DNA of 64,000 nt from Nonomuraea thailandensis (GCF_024172165.1 NZ_JAMZEB010000002.1:8344501-8408500), one strand, 5' to 3'; shown: positions 16,235 through 24,748, numbered from the stretch's first letter. Translations and numbers: made by a program. The notes: a model not told the origin generated them from the sequence alone.

Positions 16235-17479
16235 ATGAGACGAGTCCTCCTGGCGTTATGCGTCGTCACCAGCCTGCTCGCGATCACGAGCCCCGCGCGG
16301 GCGGACGTCACGGGGCCGCCCGTGCTGAACGCGCCGGTGTTCAACGACCCCACCGCCGACTCGGGCGTGGCCGGCGTCCCCAGCGCCGCGCAGTCGGCCG
16401 TCATGGACCAGCTCATCCGGCTGATCAAGGCCACGCCGCAGGGCGCGGAGATCCGCTTCGTCAACCACCAGTTCTCCCCCGGCCAGCGGTCGAGCGAGGT
16501 CGCCGACCAGCTCGTCGCCGCGCACCAGCGCGGCGTGCAGGTCAAGGTCATCCTCGACAGCATGGAGAACGGCGCCAACGACGCCGTCACCGCCACCCTC
16601 GCCGCCGCGCTCGGCACCTCCGAGTCCGCGGGCTCCTGGGTGATCCGCTGCGAGTATCCCGACGAGTCGGCCGTCGATCGCGGCTGCATCGGCCGCAACT
16701 ACCTGCACAGCAAGTTCGCGCTGTTCTCCAGCGTGGTGGCCGGCGGCGTCAGCCATCCCAACGTGGTCTTCCAGACCTCCTCGAACCTGTCCGACTGGTA
16801 CCTGTACAACTCCTACAACGACGCCTACACCTTCACCGACGCCACCGTCTACAACGCCTACCGCACCTACTTCGCCGACCTTCAGGCGGGACGGCGCAAG
16901 GCGGTGAACCCCGGCTACTACTGGACCTCGCCGACCGGCACCACCCACCGGGCCACCTTCTTCCCCCGCCCGGTCTCCGACCCCGACCCCATCGTGTCCG
17001 TCCTCAGGCTCATCGAGTGCAGCTACCAGGACGAGGCGGGGGTGACGCGGCAGACCGACATCCGCATGGCGCTCACCGCGTTCAACAAGAACCGGCTGGC
17101 CATCGCGAACGAGCTGGTCCGGCTGCGCGGCGAGAACTGCTGGGTGGACATCGTGTACTACGAGAACGCGGCGGGCGCCACCACCAAGAACGTGGACGAC
17201 ACGATCCGGCAGGCGCTGGCCAGGACCGTGAACGGGCGGGCCATCCAGGTCACGCCGTGCCGGTTCAGGGTGGGCACGCGGGACGTGGTCACGCACAACA
17301 AGCTCATGATGATCGACGGGTTCTACGACGACGACATCACTCCGCGGGTCTACACGGGCAGCGCGAACTTCACGTACATGGAGAACGCGGACGACGCGTT
17401 CGTGCGGATCTCCGGCCGGGCCGTCCACGACCGGTACCTGTCCTGGTTCTACGGGCTGCGCAGCGCCTGTAGACAATAG
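16235..17479 (+). CDS. Secreted phospholipase D-like (two HKD) protein
   Basis: Exported protein of 414 residues with a Sec signal peptide ending at about SPARADVTG. Two HxK catalytic signatures are present: YLHSKFALF (near residue 160) followed by SSNLSDWY, and VTHNKLMMIDG (near 350) followed by GSANFTYMEN. A pair of motifs makes a complete PLD-superfamily active site, so it could cleave phospholipids or another phosphodiester, in the surroundings of the cell. ATG 16235 follows GAAGGGAACC. Codon 8 is TTA, which is rare in this genome type. The 50 bp upstream carries the promoter region; it does not appear linked to the cellobiose operon. Confidence 0.85.
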   Translation: MRRVLLALCVVTSLLAITSPARADVTGPPVLNAPVFNDPTADSGVAGVPSAAQSAVMDQLIRLIKATPQGAEIRFVNHQFSPGQRSSEVADQLVAAHQRGVQVKVILDSMENGANDAVTATLAAALGTSESAGSWVIRCEYPDESAVDRGCIGRNYLHSKFALFSSVVAGGVSHPNVVFQTSSNLSDWYLYNSYNDAYTFTDATVYNAYRTYFADLQAGRRKAVNPGYYWTSPTGTTHRATFFPRPVSDPDPIVSVLRLIECSYQDEAGVTRQTDIRMALTAFNKNRLAIANELVRLRGENCWVDIVYYENAAGATTKNVDDTIRQALARTVNGRAIQVTPCRFRVGTRDVVTHNKLMMIDGFYDDDITPRVYTGSANFTYMENADDAFVRISGRAVHDRYLSWFYGLRSACRQ

Positions 17480-17484
17480 GGGAC

Positions 17485-18360
17485 ATGATCTCCCGCAGCG
17501 CCGCCGTGTCCGCCGCCGTCGCCGTCGCGCGGGAGCACGGGGTGCGGGTGCTGGAGCCGGTGGTGCTGAACGACTCCTTCAACCTCCGGATCCTGCTGCG
17601 GCCCGCGCCCGTCGTGGCGCGGGTGCCCACCACCACGGCCCTCGGCCGGCCCGACCCGGCCGAGGCGCTGGGGCGGGAGGTGGCGGTCGTGTCGTACCTG
17701 CACGGGGCGGGCGCGCCGGTCGTGCCGCCCAGCGAGCTGCTGCCCCCCGGCCCCCACCGGCGGGACGGGGTCGCGATGTCCTTCTGGGCGCACGTCCGGC
17801 ACGACCCCGGTCAGGCGGTGCCGCCCGAGGTGGCCGGGCGGATGCTGGCGGAGCTGCACGAGGCGTTGCGCGGCTTCCCCTGCGAGCTGCCCCGGCTGGG
17901 GCCGGTGCTGGACGAGCCCGCGCGGCTGCTCGACCTGCTGGCGCGGCCGGGCTCCCGGCTGGTCGGGGACGGCGAGCTGGCCCGGCTGCGGGAGGCGCAC
18001 GCCACGCTGGCGCAGCGGCTCGGCGGGCCGGTGCGGGCGGTGCACGGGGACGCGCATCCCGGCAACCTGCTCGCCACGCCCGGCGGGCTGCTCTGGAACG
18101 ACTTCGAGGAGTGCATGGCCGCGCCCGTGGAGTGGGATCTGGCGTGCCTGCTGCGCACGACGCGGCTCGACGGGCGGGCTGCCGTGCGGGCGTACGGGGC
18201 CGATCCCGACGGGCCCGGGTTGCGGGCGTTCCTGGCGGCGCGCGGGCTGCAGGGCACGCTGTGGGTGCTGGCCAGGGCGCTGCGCTTCCCCGACCAGGCC
18301 GACCGGGCCCGTGCGGTGCTGCGGACCTGGCTGGACGACCCCAGCGGAGCCACCCGCTGA
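17485..18360 (+). CDS. Aminoglycoside phosphotransferase-family kinase
   Basis: Protein-kinase-fold phosphotransferase (APH family) of 291 residues, cytoplasmic. The catalytic loop HGDAHPGNLL near residue 191 and the metal-binding WNDFEE near 206 are intact. The N-terminal half has the nucleotide-binding lobe with VVARVPTTTALG. Many such genes act on small molecules other than aminoglycosides, so resistance should not be assumed. It begins six bases after the stop of the PLD gene, with AGGGGAC as ribosome site, so the two may be co-transcribed, without an obvious functional link. Confidence 0.8.
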   Translation: MISRSAAVSAAVAVAREHGVRVLEPVVLNDSFNLRILLRPAPVVARVPTTTALGRPDPAEALGREVAVVSYLHGAGAPVVPPSELLPPGPHRRDGVAMSFWAHVRHDPGQAVPPEVAGRMLAELHEALRGFPCELPRLGPVLDEPARLLDLLARPGSRLVGDGELARLREAHATLAQRLGGPVRAVHGDAHPGNLLATPGGLLWNDFEECMAAPVEWDLACLLRTTRLDGRAAVRAYGADPDGPGLRAFLAARGLQGTLWVLARALRFPDQADRARAVLRTWLDDPSGATR

Positions 18361-18404
18361 GCTCGGCTCATCCGCGGCTCACCCGCATCGCACCCGATCT
18401 CACC

Positions 18405-18448
18405 CGCGTCTCACACGCGTCTCACACTCGTCTCACACTCGTCTCACA
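18405..18448. repeat. Four tandem 11-bp repeats between convergent genes
   Basis: Units CGCGTCTCACA, CGCGTCTCACA, CTCGTCTCACA and CTCGTCTCACA run head to tail, with degenerate copies just upstream from about 18380. The array ends inside the stop-codon region of the AhpD-like gene (18444). It occupies the gap between the APH-family gene and the convergent next gene. Confidence 0.85.
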
Positions 18449-18971
18449 CGCGGAAGACGCGGAGCTGGAGAGCGAGCGTGGAGTAGTAGCCGACCAGCGT
18501 GGTCAGCTCGAACAGCTCCCGCTCCCCCAGCACCGCGTACTCCTCCTCGTCCAGATCCCCCTCGGCCACCAGAGCGCGGGCCACGCGCAGCACCGCCGCC
18601 TCGGCCGGGTCGGCGAGGGTCAGGGGCGAGCCGTCGCGCAGCGCCTGGAGCTGCTCCTCGGTGAATCCCAGCTCGCGGGCGATCGGCTCGTGCGCGGCCC
18701 GCTCGAACGCGCTGTCCTGGTGCCCGGCCACGACCAGGATCGCCAGCTCCCGCGCCCGGCCGGTGAGCGTGGAGCGGTAGCGGATGGCGGCCCCGAGCTC
18801 CTGGAGCGGGTCGCCGAGGGGCGGGCTGAGCAGCATCGCGTTGAACGGCCCGGTGAGGCCGCCCTCCCCGTCGACCATGAACCGGCCGCGCGGGCCTGAG
18901 GTGATCTTGTCGTGGAGCGCCCGGGCCTCCGGGTCCAGCTCCTCCGGTGGGGTCCTGCGCAGGCGTGCCAT
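18444..18971 (-). CDS. Carboxymuconolactone decarboxylase/AhpD-like protein
   Basis: Protein of 175 residues in the CMD/AhpD-like fold. The core helix RARELAILVVAGHQDSAFERAAHEPIA near residues 79-105 matches the family's E..H pattern, but the CxxC thiol pair of true AhpD peroxidases is missing, so peroxidase activity is unlikely by that mechanism. Similar actinobacterial proteins are decarboxylase-like or of unknown role. ATG 18971 is used because the longer frame to 19043 lacks family-like sequence. It is divergent from the GNAT gene, about 60 bp between starts, and its stop lies in the tandem repeat array. Confidence 0.75.
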   Translation of the reverse strand: MARLRRTPPEELDPEARALHDKITSGPRGRFMVDGEGGLTGPFNAMLLSPPLGDPLQELGAAIRYRSTLTGRARELAILVVAGHQDSAFERAAHEPIARELGFTEEQLQALRDGSPLTLADPAEAAVLRVARALVAEGDLDEEEYAVLGERELFELTTLVGYYSTLALQLRVFRV

Positions 18972-19032
18972 CCCGCGATCGTAACCGGCCCTTCTCGGCG
19001 CCCCCGGCGAGGTGTTCTGTGGAGGCATGACG

Positions 19033-19509
19033 GTGATGTCCACGAAACGGCTGGAGCTGCGTCCCGCCGGGCTGCGCGATCTCGGCGCGCTCGTGCGGCA
19101 CTGGAACGACCCGCAGGTCAGGCGCTACCTGTTCGACGACAGGGAGGTCGATCCCCGGCTGGCCGGAAGGCTGCTGCGCGACAGCGAGGCCGACTTCGCG
19201 CGGCGCGGGTACGGGCTGTGGCAGGTCTTCCTGGAGGGCGTGCTCATCGGGGTGTGCGGGCTGCGGCGGCACGGCGAGGAGCGGGTGGAGATCCTCTACA
19301 GCCTGGATCCCGGGTACCGGGGCGCCGGGCTGGCCGCCGAGGCGGCCCAGGCGGTGCTCGCGGCAGGGCGGCGGGCCCGGCTGAAGGAGATCCTCATCGA
19401 GACCGACGACGGGAACGTGACCTCCCAGCGGCTGGCCGAGCGGCTGGGCGCGGTGTTCGAGGGGGTGGAGGGAGGGTTGCGGCGCTATGTGGTGACGCTG
19501 ACACCCTGA
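19033..19509 (+). CDS. GNAT-family N-acetyltransferase
   Basis: Acetyl-CoA-dependent acetyltransferase of about 158 residues, RimJ/RimL-like. It starts with KRLELRPAGLRDLGALVRHWNDPQVRRYLF; the acetyl-CoA loop is YRGAGLAAEAAQAVL near residue 97, and the family's LIETDDGNVTSQRLAERLGA motif follows. GGAGG at 19021-19025 best fits GTG 19033 (seven-base spacing) or ATG 19036; ATG 19027 is too close. The substrate (protein N-terminus, antibiotic or amino sugar) cannot be told from sequence. It stands alone between divergent and convergent neighbours. Confidence 0.8.
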   Translation: MMSTKRLELRPAGLRDLGALVRHWNDPQVRRYLFDDREVDPRLAGRLLRDSEADFARRGYGLWQVFLEGVLIGVCGLRRHGEERVEILYSLDPGYRGAGLAAEAAQAVLAAGRRARLKEILIETDDGNVTSQRLAERLGAVFEGVEGGLRRYVVTLTP

Positions 19510-19517
19510 CCGGCTGA

Positions 19518-19889
19518 TCACGTCTTCGCGTCGCCGGAGCCCTCCTGGGTGCTGTGCATCGCCGTGAGCGTCTCCTGGACGGTGAGGGTGATGATCTCGT
19601 CGTCGCGGGTGGTGAGCGTGCGGGAGCGGCGCAGCTCGGTGCGGACCGTGCGGGTGACGACGTCCGCCGACGGGGTGTCCGTCTTCTTCCTGAGGTCGCG
19701 GTAGACGGTCCAGGCCAGGGCGGCGGCGCTGACGATCAGGGAGGCCAGGGCGACCGGGTCCACGTACTGGTCGGGGCGGCGGGCTCGCAGGGCGGTCTCC
19801 ACGTCGGCGGTGAGGCCGAGGCTGCGGGCGACGGCTCTGGCACCCTCGGCCACCGGGTCGGGCACTGGGTCGGGCACTGGGTCGGGCAC
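19518..19889 (-). CDS. Small single-pass membrane protein coupled to the CHAT-ATPase-TPR gene
   Basis: Unrecognised protein of 123 residues. It begins with three PDPV repeats encoded by 12-bp tandem DNA repeats, continues with a short helical stretch (AEGARAVARSLGLTADVETALRARR, given here in two parts: AEGARAVARSLGL and TADVETALRARR), then one membrane helix VALASLIVSAAALAWTV (~residues 47-63), and a charged Thr/Arg-rich tail. The GTG start is one base beyond the stop of the CHAT gene, and its ribosome site AAGGAG lies inside that gene, so the two are translationally coupled. Coupling to a CHAT protease-ATPase suggests a membrane partner, substrate or effector; this is inference. Confidence 0.7.
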   Translation of the reverse strand: MPDPVPDPVPDPVAEGARAVARSLGLTADVETALRARRPDQYVDPVALASLIVSAAALAWTVYRDLRKKTDTPSADVVTRTVRTELRRSRTLTTRDDEIITLTVQETLTAMHSTQEGSGDAKT

Positions 19890-19890
19890 G
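19855..19890. repeat. Three tandem 12-bp repeats at the start of the small membrane protein gene
   Basis: GGGTCGGGCACT occurs twice, then GGGTCGGGCACG, on the + strand. On the minus strand the array contains the start codon and encodes the PDPV repeats, so copy number changes would stay in frame and lengthen or shorten the N-terminus. Confidence 0.85.
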
Positions 19891-22800
19891 TCAGCTCCTT
19901 CTCAGGGTGTCCAGCGATCTGTGCTCGCGGTCGATGTCCGCGCGCATGTCCAGCGACCGCGCGAGGTCGAGCGCCCGGGTGAACCACTGCTCCGCCTCCT
20001 GCGGCCGGCCGAGCTGCACCGCCATGACCCCGAGCTGGTGGTAGTTGGCGACGAGGTGGCCGCCGCGATCGAGCTCCTCGTTGACGGTCAGCGCCGCGAG
20101 ATACCACCGCTCCGCCTCGGCCCAGCGTCGTCGCTCCTGCGCCAGCAGGCCGAGCTGGTGGTAGGTGACGGCGGCATGCGGCCGGTCGCCGGTGTCCTCG
20201 TGGACGGCCAGGGACCGGCGATACCACCGCTCGGCCTCGTCCCACCGCTCGCGCTCCTGCGCGAGCACGCCGAGCTGGTGGAAGCAGGCGGCCGTGCCGG
20301 CCCGGTCGCCGAGCTCCTCGCCGATGGCCAGCGCCTTGCGGAACCAGCGCGCGGCCTCCTTCCAGCGCCCCCGCTCCTGCGCGCACCGGCCGAGCTGGTG
20401 GTAACACCTGCCCAGGCCCGCCCGCTCGCCGCGCTCCTCGTCGATGGCCATGGACGTGCGGTACCACCGCTCGGCCTCGTCCCAGAGCGCCCGCTCCCCC
20501 GCCACCACACCGAGCTGGTGGTACAGGCCCGATAACACCCGTTGCCGGTCGGGGCTCGGCGGTTGCCGCTCAAGGTGATCGAGGAGCGCCGTGTACGTCT
20601 CGTGGGCCTGGCCGATCCGCTGGGCGAGCACCGATCTGGCCGCCTCGGCGCTCACCACGAAGGCCCAGCATCGACCGGCGGCGCTGCCCAGATCGGGCGG
20701 GCTCCCGTCAGCGCCTTCCAGCGCCAGCCGCATGCGGTCGGCCCAGCCCTGCGCCTCCTCGCTGGACCCGCGAATCTCCCAGTACCTGTCCAGCGTCTGG
20801 GCGATGCACTGGGCGCGGTCCCAGATCTCCTGCTCGATGGCGTGGGCGAGCATGCTGCCGAGGTTGCGCGCGTGCACCTGCGTGAGCAGGACGCCCGCCC
20901 TGGCGCTGCCGCCCGACAGCTCCGGCAGCAGGTAGTCGGCCAGCGCGGAGCAGGTCTGCAACATCGCGTCGAGAGCGGCGGCGTGCTGCTCCGCGAAGGA
21001 GCCCTCGGCCCGCCAACGCTGGAGGAGAAATGCGGGCAGAGCTGGATGGATCCGGTACATCCCCCTGCCGAACCGGGTGAGCAGCCCGACGGCGGCGGCG
21101 CCGTCCAGGATCCGCGTCCAGTCGCCGGACGTCAGCCCGCGTACCCGTTCCAGCACGTCGGGGATCCCCGACAGCCACTCCAGCAGGTTCGCGTCCACCA
21201 CGCCGTGGAAGAGCGCGACCACGACCAGGGCCCGCTGGTCGGCCTCGGGCAGGCGCTCGAAGGAGTAGCCGATGCTGGCCGCGAGCGAGGCCAGGCGATC
21301 CCCGCCGGCCGGCCCCGGCAGCGGCACGGCGCCGCGCAACCCGGCGAGCAGGGCGGCCGGGCCGGTGGTGGCCAGGTGGGGCAGGACGAGACGCATGCTG
21401 AGCGGGTGGCCGTCCAGCCACTCCATCAGCTCGGCGAACGCGGGGCTCTCGCGCCGCCTCCCGGCCTCCGGGAACGGTTCGAGGAGGTGGTCGGCGTACA
21501 GGACGGCCTCGTCGGCGCTCAGCCCGTCCACCTCGACGCGCCGCAGGTCGCCGAGCCACTCCTCGGGGTTGCGGCTGGTGATCAGGACCGGGCCGGCCTC
21601 GTGCAGGAAGTGCCTGAGCCCGTCCAACTCGGTGGTGGACAGCGGTGGCGTGAGCGGGTCGGGCATCGTGTGCACGGACTCGAAGTTGTCCCAGATCAGC
21701 AGCAACCGCCGCTCGCGCAGCAGCCGGCGCACCGCCGCGAGGCGCTGCCCGGCGTCCCTGCGCGCGAAGTCCGTCCCGAAGACCCGCAGGCCGACCTCGT
21801 CGACCACGCCGCTCAGCCCGAACGAGGCGACTCCCGGCTCGAAGGAGTGCCAGATCACCCAGTCCGGCCGATCGACCCCGCCCGTGTCCCGCCACCAGCG
21901 CCCGAACGCCTTGGCCAGCTCCGTCTTCCCGGCGCCGCCCGGGCCGTGCAGGATCACCACCCGCTGCAGGCGGGCGGCCGATTCGAGCGTGTGGAACAGG
22001 TCGTCGCGGCCCACGAACGCGCCGACCGGGGCCAGGTCGTCGTCCGAGGACGGCTCCTCGTGCGGCTGGTCGAGCAGGTCGTGCAGGGACGCGCCCGTGC
22101 GTTCGGTGCGGAGATCGGGGAAGCTCACGTCGCGCCGCAGGTAGTGGACGGGCACCAGCCAGTCCTCCAGCGGCAGCCTCCCCTTGGGGCTGGGACGTCC
22201 GTCGCGCAGCGCCAGACGGGCACGGCCGGCCGTCACGGCGTCGGCGATCCGGTCGCCGGCGAACAGGCGCTCGTAGAAGGCGGCCATGAACTCGGCCGCC
22301 GCGACCGCGTACACGCTGTAGGCCATCGCCACCACGGACGCGGCCCCGCCCTGCGCCAGGTGGGTCGCGACCTGCGCGGACCGGCAGGCGTTGAGCACCA
22401 CCACCGGCACGCGTCCCTCCGACAGGACCTGCGCCACCTTCTCCGCGGGCACCCGGTCCGGTCCTCCGCTCTCCTGCTCGAACACGACCGCCCCGTCCGA
22501 GGCGCCGTGACCGTCGAAGTGCACCACCTGGAAGGGCTCTTCCCGCAGCGTCCGGCGGAGCCGGTCGAGAGTGGGCGGGCGCAGCACGACCAGGTCGACG
22601 TTGCCGCGTACCGCGTCGAGCATGCCGAGGAGCGGGCGGGCGATCATCCGGTAGCCCACGTCGTCCCGCCCTTCCGGGCGGGAGATCACTATCAGCACCC
22701 GCAGCCGCCCCTCGGCGGCGGGGAACGACCCGCTCAGGTCCTGTACGGGCAGGCTGCGCGTCACCGCGACGCCGTCGAGCACGATCGGCCGCTGCCTGCC

Positions 22801-23178
22801 GGGATCGCGCATCAGCTCCCACGGCAGCTCCAGCCACCGCGCGGAGGCGGACCGGATCACCACCTCGACCTGGCCGCCCCCGGCCCGCGCCACCGCGTAG
22901 GCGGCCCGCGCCTCGGGCGTGCCGAAGACCGCGTGGAACAGGCCCTCCCCCCACGCCGCCAGCCGGGCCGCGATGCCGGAGCCGCGGCCGGCGTACACGG
23001 CGTAGGGGTGGTTGAGGTACTCCTCCAGATACCAGCGGAGGTCTTCGAGCGAGCCCTGGTCGAGCGGCAGCACCAGCGGGGCCGGCTCGCCGACGCGCTG
23101 CGGCAGCTCGCCGGCCTGCCACATGGACAACGACAGCAGCCCGCCGTCCGCGATGTCCACCAGCAACCGATCGATCAT
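19891..23178 (-). CDS. CHAT protease - P-loop ATPase (STAND-like) - TPR protein
   Basis: Large modular protein of 1095 residues. The N-terminal CHAT (caspase-like) domain has the catalytic dyad His224 in VHFDGHG and Cys265 in LNACRSAQ, both intact. A P-loop NTPase follows: Walker A HGPGGAGKTE (Lys418), Walker B RLLLIWDNFE (~Asp497) and the sensor-like LITSRNPEEW. A winged-helix-like region leads to at least five 40-residue TPR units (YHQLG...WDEAERWY...) at the C-terminus. This protease-switch-sensor layout is typical of STAND conflict proteins, in which ligand sensing by the repeats triggers ATP-dependent activation of the effector. ATG 23178 is chosen (MIDRLLVDIAD). It forms a two-gene unit with the membrane protein downstream. 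Confidence 0.85.
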   Translation of the reverse strand: MIDRLLVDIADGGLLSLSMWQAGELPQRVGEPAPLVLPLDQGSLEDLRWYLEEYLNHPYAVYAGRGSGIAARLAAWGEGLFHAVFGTPEARAAYAVARAGGGQVEVVIRSASARWLELPWELMRDPGRQRPIVLDGVAVTRSLPVQDLSGSFPAAEGRLRVLIVISRPEGRDDVGYRMIARPLLGMLDAVRGNVDLVVLRPPTLDRLRRTLREEPFQVVHFDGHGASDGAVVFEQESGGPDRVPAEKVAQVLSEGRVPVVVLNACRSAQVATHLAQGGAASVVAMAYSVYAVAAAEFMAAFYERLFAGDRIADAVTAGRARLALRDGRPSPKGRLPLEDWLVPVHYLRRDVSFPDLRTERTGASLHDLLDQPHEEPSSDDDLAPVGAFVGRDDLFHTLESAARLQRVVILHGPGGAGKTELAKAFGRWWRDTGGVDRPDWVIWHSFEPGVASFGLSGVVDEVGLRVFGTDFARRDAGQRLAAVRRLLRERRLLLIWDNFESVHTMPDPLTPPLSTTELDGLRHFLHEAGPVLITSRNPEEWLGDLRRVEVDGLSADEAVLYADHLLEPFPEAGRRRESPAFAELMEWLDGHPLSMRLVLPHLATTGPAALLAGLRGAVPLPGPAGGDRLASLAASIGYSFERLPEADQRALVVVALFHGVVDANLLEWLSGIPDVLERVRGLTSGDWTRILDGAAAVGLLTRFGRGMYRIHPALPAFLLQRWRAEGSFAEQHAAALDAMLQTCSALADYLLPELSGGSARAGVLLTQVHARNLGSMLAHAIEQEIWDRAQCIAQTLDRYWEIRGSSEEAQGWADRMRLALEGADGSPPDLGSAAGRCWAFVVSAEAARSVLAQRIGQAHETYTALLDHLERQPPSPDRQRVLSGLYHQLGVVAGERALWDEAERWYRTSMAIDEERGERAGLGRCYHQLGRCAQERGRWKEAARWFRKALAIGEELGDRAGTAACFHQLGVLAQERERWDEAERWYRRSLAVHEDTGDRPHAAVTYHQLGLLAQERRRWAEAERWYLAALTVNEELDRGGHLVANYHQLGVMAVQLGRPQEAEQWFTRALDLARSLDMRADIDREHRSLDTLRRS
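20031..20520. repeat. 120-bp-period DNA repeats encoding TPR units
   Basis: CGAGCTGGTG recurs at 20031, 20151, 20271, 20391 and 20511, exactly 120 bp apart, marking the YHQLG-type motif of each 40-residue TPR unit. The units are similar at the DNA level too, indicating recent tandem duplication or homogenisation within the gene. Confidence 0.9.
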
Positions 23179-23226
23179 CGGCACACCCGCCCAGGCTGAC
23201 TGCCTCAAGGCTAGCGTGCCGGATCG

Positions 23227-24744
23227 TCAGCTCTCCGGGGAAAGCCAGGCCGTGGTGTCGGACGGCAGCAGGCCGTCCACGACCGGGCCGCTGGCCAGCA
23301 GAAGCCTGCCCGCCGGCAGCGGCACGGGGTTGGCGCCCAGGTTCGTGACGCAGGTCAGGCCCGAGTCACGGGTGAAGGCCAGCACCTGCTCGCCCAGCGG
23401 CAGCCAGGTCAGCGTGCCGTCCCCGAGCAGCTCACGCCGGATGCCCAGCCCCGTACGGTAGAGGTTCAGCATCGACCCCAGGTCCGTACGCTGCGCCTCG
23501 GCCGTCAGCTTGCGCCAGCCCTCCGGCTGCGGCAGCCACGGCGTGCCCGTGCCGAAGCCGAACGGCGGCTCCTCGCCCGACCACGGCAGCGGGATGCGGC
23601 AGCCGTCGCGGCCCGGGTTCGTGCCGCCGGAGCGGGCGTGCATCGGGTCCTGGCGCACCTCGTCCGGCAGGTCCTCCACCTCCGGCAGGCCCAGCTCCTC
23701 GCCCTGGTAGACGTAGACGGAGCCGGGCAGCGCCATGGCCAGCAGCGCCGCGGCCCTGGCCCGGCGGTAGCCGAGCTCCAGGTCCGTCGGGCTGCCGTGC
23801 AGGGCGCCGCCGTGGGCGAAGGAGGTGTCGGCGCGGCCGTACCGGGTGACGGGTCTGGTCACGTCGTGGTTGGACAGCACCCACGTCGGCGGGGCGCCGA
23901 TGGGGGTGTGCGTGGTCAGCGTCAGCTCGATGGACCTGCGCAGGTCGGCGGGGTCCCAGGCGCAGGACAGGAAGTCGAAGTTGAAGGCCGTGTGCAGCTC
24001 GTCGGGGCGCAGGTACCGGGCGAAACGCTCCTGGTCGGGGAGCCAGACCTCCCCGATCAGGATGCGCTCGTCGTACTCGTCGGCCACCTCGCGCCACCGA
24101 CGGTAGACGTCGTGGACCTCGTCGAGGTCTTCGTAGGCGGTGTCGGACTTGATCAGCAGCGCGGCGGAGTCGATGCGCACGCCGTCCACGCCCCGGTCGA
24201 ACCAGAAGCGCAGCACGTCCTCGAACTCCTGGTGGACCTCCGGGTTGTTCCAGTTGAGGTCCGGCTGCCCGGGGTCGAACAGGTGCAGGTACCACTGCCC
24301 GTCGGGCACCTGCGTCCAGGCCGAGCCGCCGAAGATGGACTGCCAGTCGTTGAGCGGCTCGTCGGCGAACCAGAACCGGTCGCGGGCCGCCGGGTTCGCC
24401 AGCGCCTCCTTGAACCAGGCGCTCTCGGTGGAGCTGTGGTTCGGCACGACGTCGATGATGACCTTGATGCCGAGCTCGTGCGCCTCCTCGATGAAGCGCT
24501 CGGCCTCGCCCAGCGTCCCGAAGACCGGCTCGATGTCGCGGTAGTCCGCCACGTCGTAGCCGCCGTCGGCCATCGGCGACGGGTACCACGGGTTGAGCCA
24601 GATGGCGTCGATCCCCAGATCCTTCAGGTACGGCAGGCGGAAGCGCAGGCCGGCGAGATCGCCGGCGCCGTCGCCGTTCCCGTCGGCGAAACTACGCAGG
24701 TAGACCTGGTAGATCGCGGCCCCCCGCCACCACGTTTGCGACAT
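23227..24744 (-). CDS. GH13 alpha-glucosidase
   Basis: Cytoplasmic alpha-amylase-superfamily hydrolase of 505 residues, of the oligo-1,6-glucosidase/alpha-glucosidase type. Conserved regions: IDVVPNHSS, GVDGVRIDSA with nucleophile Asp192, LIGEVW with acid/base Glu232, and LSNHDV with His293-Asp294. N-terminal WWRGAAIYQVYLRSFADGNGDG is typical of the family. No signal peptide, so it works on imported oligosaccharides. It is the last gene of a binding-protein/two-permease operon and starts four bases after the MalG-type gene. The linked GH87 enzyme (29432) suggests its natural substrates are nigero- or malto-oligosaccharides; this is inference. Confidence 0.92.
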   Translation of the reverse strand: MSQTWWRGAAIYQVYLRSFADGNGDGAGDLAGLRFRLPYLKDLGIDAIWLNPWYPSPMADGGYDVADYRDIEPVFGTLGEAERFIEEAHELGIKVIIDVVPNHSSTESAWFKEALANPAARDRFWFADEPLNDWQSIFGGSAWTQVPDGQWYLHLFDPGQPDLNWNNPEVHQEFEDVLRFWFDRGVDGVRIDSAALLIKSDTAYEDLDEVHDVYRRWREVADEYDERILIGEVWLPDQERFARYLRPDELHTAFNFDFLSCAWDPADLRRSIELTLTTHTPIGAPPTWVLSNHDVTRPVTRYGRADTSFAHGGALHGSPTDLELGYRRARAAALLAMALPGSVYVYQGEELGLPEVEDLPDEVRQDPMHARSGGTNPGRDGCRIPLPWSGEEPPFGFGTGTPWLPQPEGWRKLTAEAQRTDLGSMLNLYRTGLGIRRELLGDGTLTWLPLGEQVLAFTRDSGLTCVTNLGANPVPLPAGRLLLASGPVVDGLLPSDTTAWLSPES

Positions 24745-24748
24745 GCGC

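Noticed and set aside
17485..18360. Antibiotic resistance gene (aminoglycoside phosphotransferase)
   Set aside because: Only the family-level APH motif is visible; no feature ties it to aminoglycosides and no resistance context is present.
18111..18899. 262-codon plus-strand frame across the APH end and the AhpD-like gene
   Set aside because: Crosses the tandem repeats and is out of frame with both recognisable genes.
20542..23199. Long plus-strand open frame opposite the CHAT gene
   Set aside because: Its composition (Arg/Gly/His/Val-rich, no motifs) is typical of the antisense frame of a GC-rich gene; the minus-strand frame has intact catalytic motifs.
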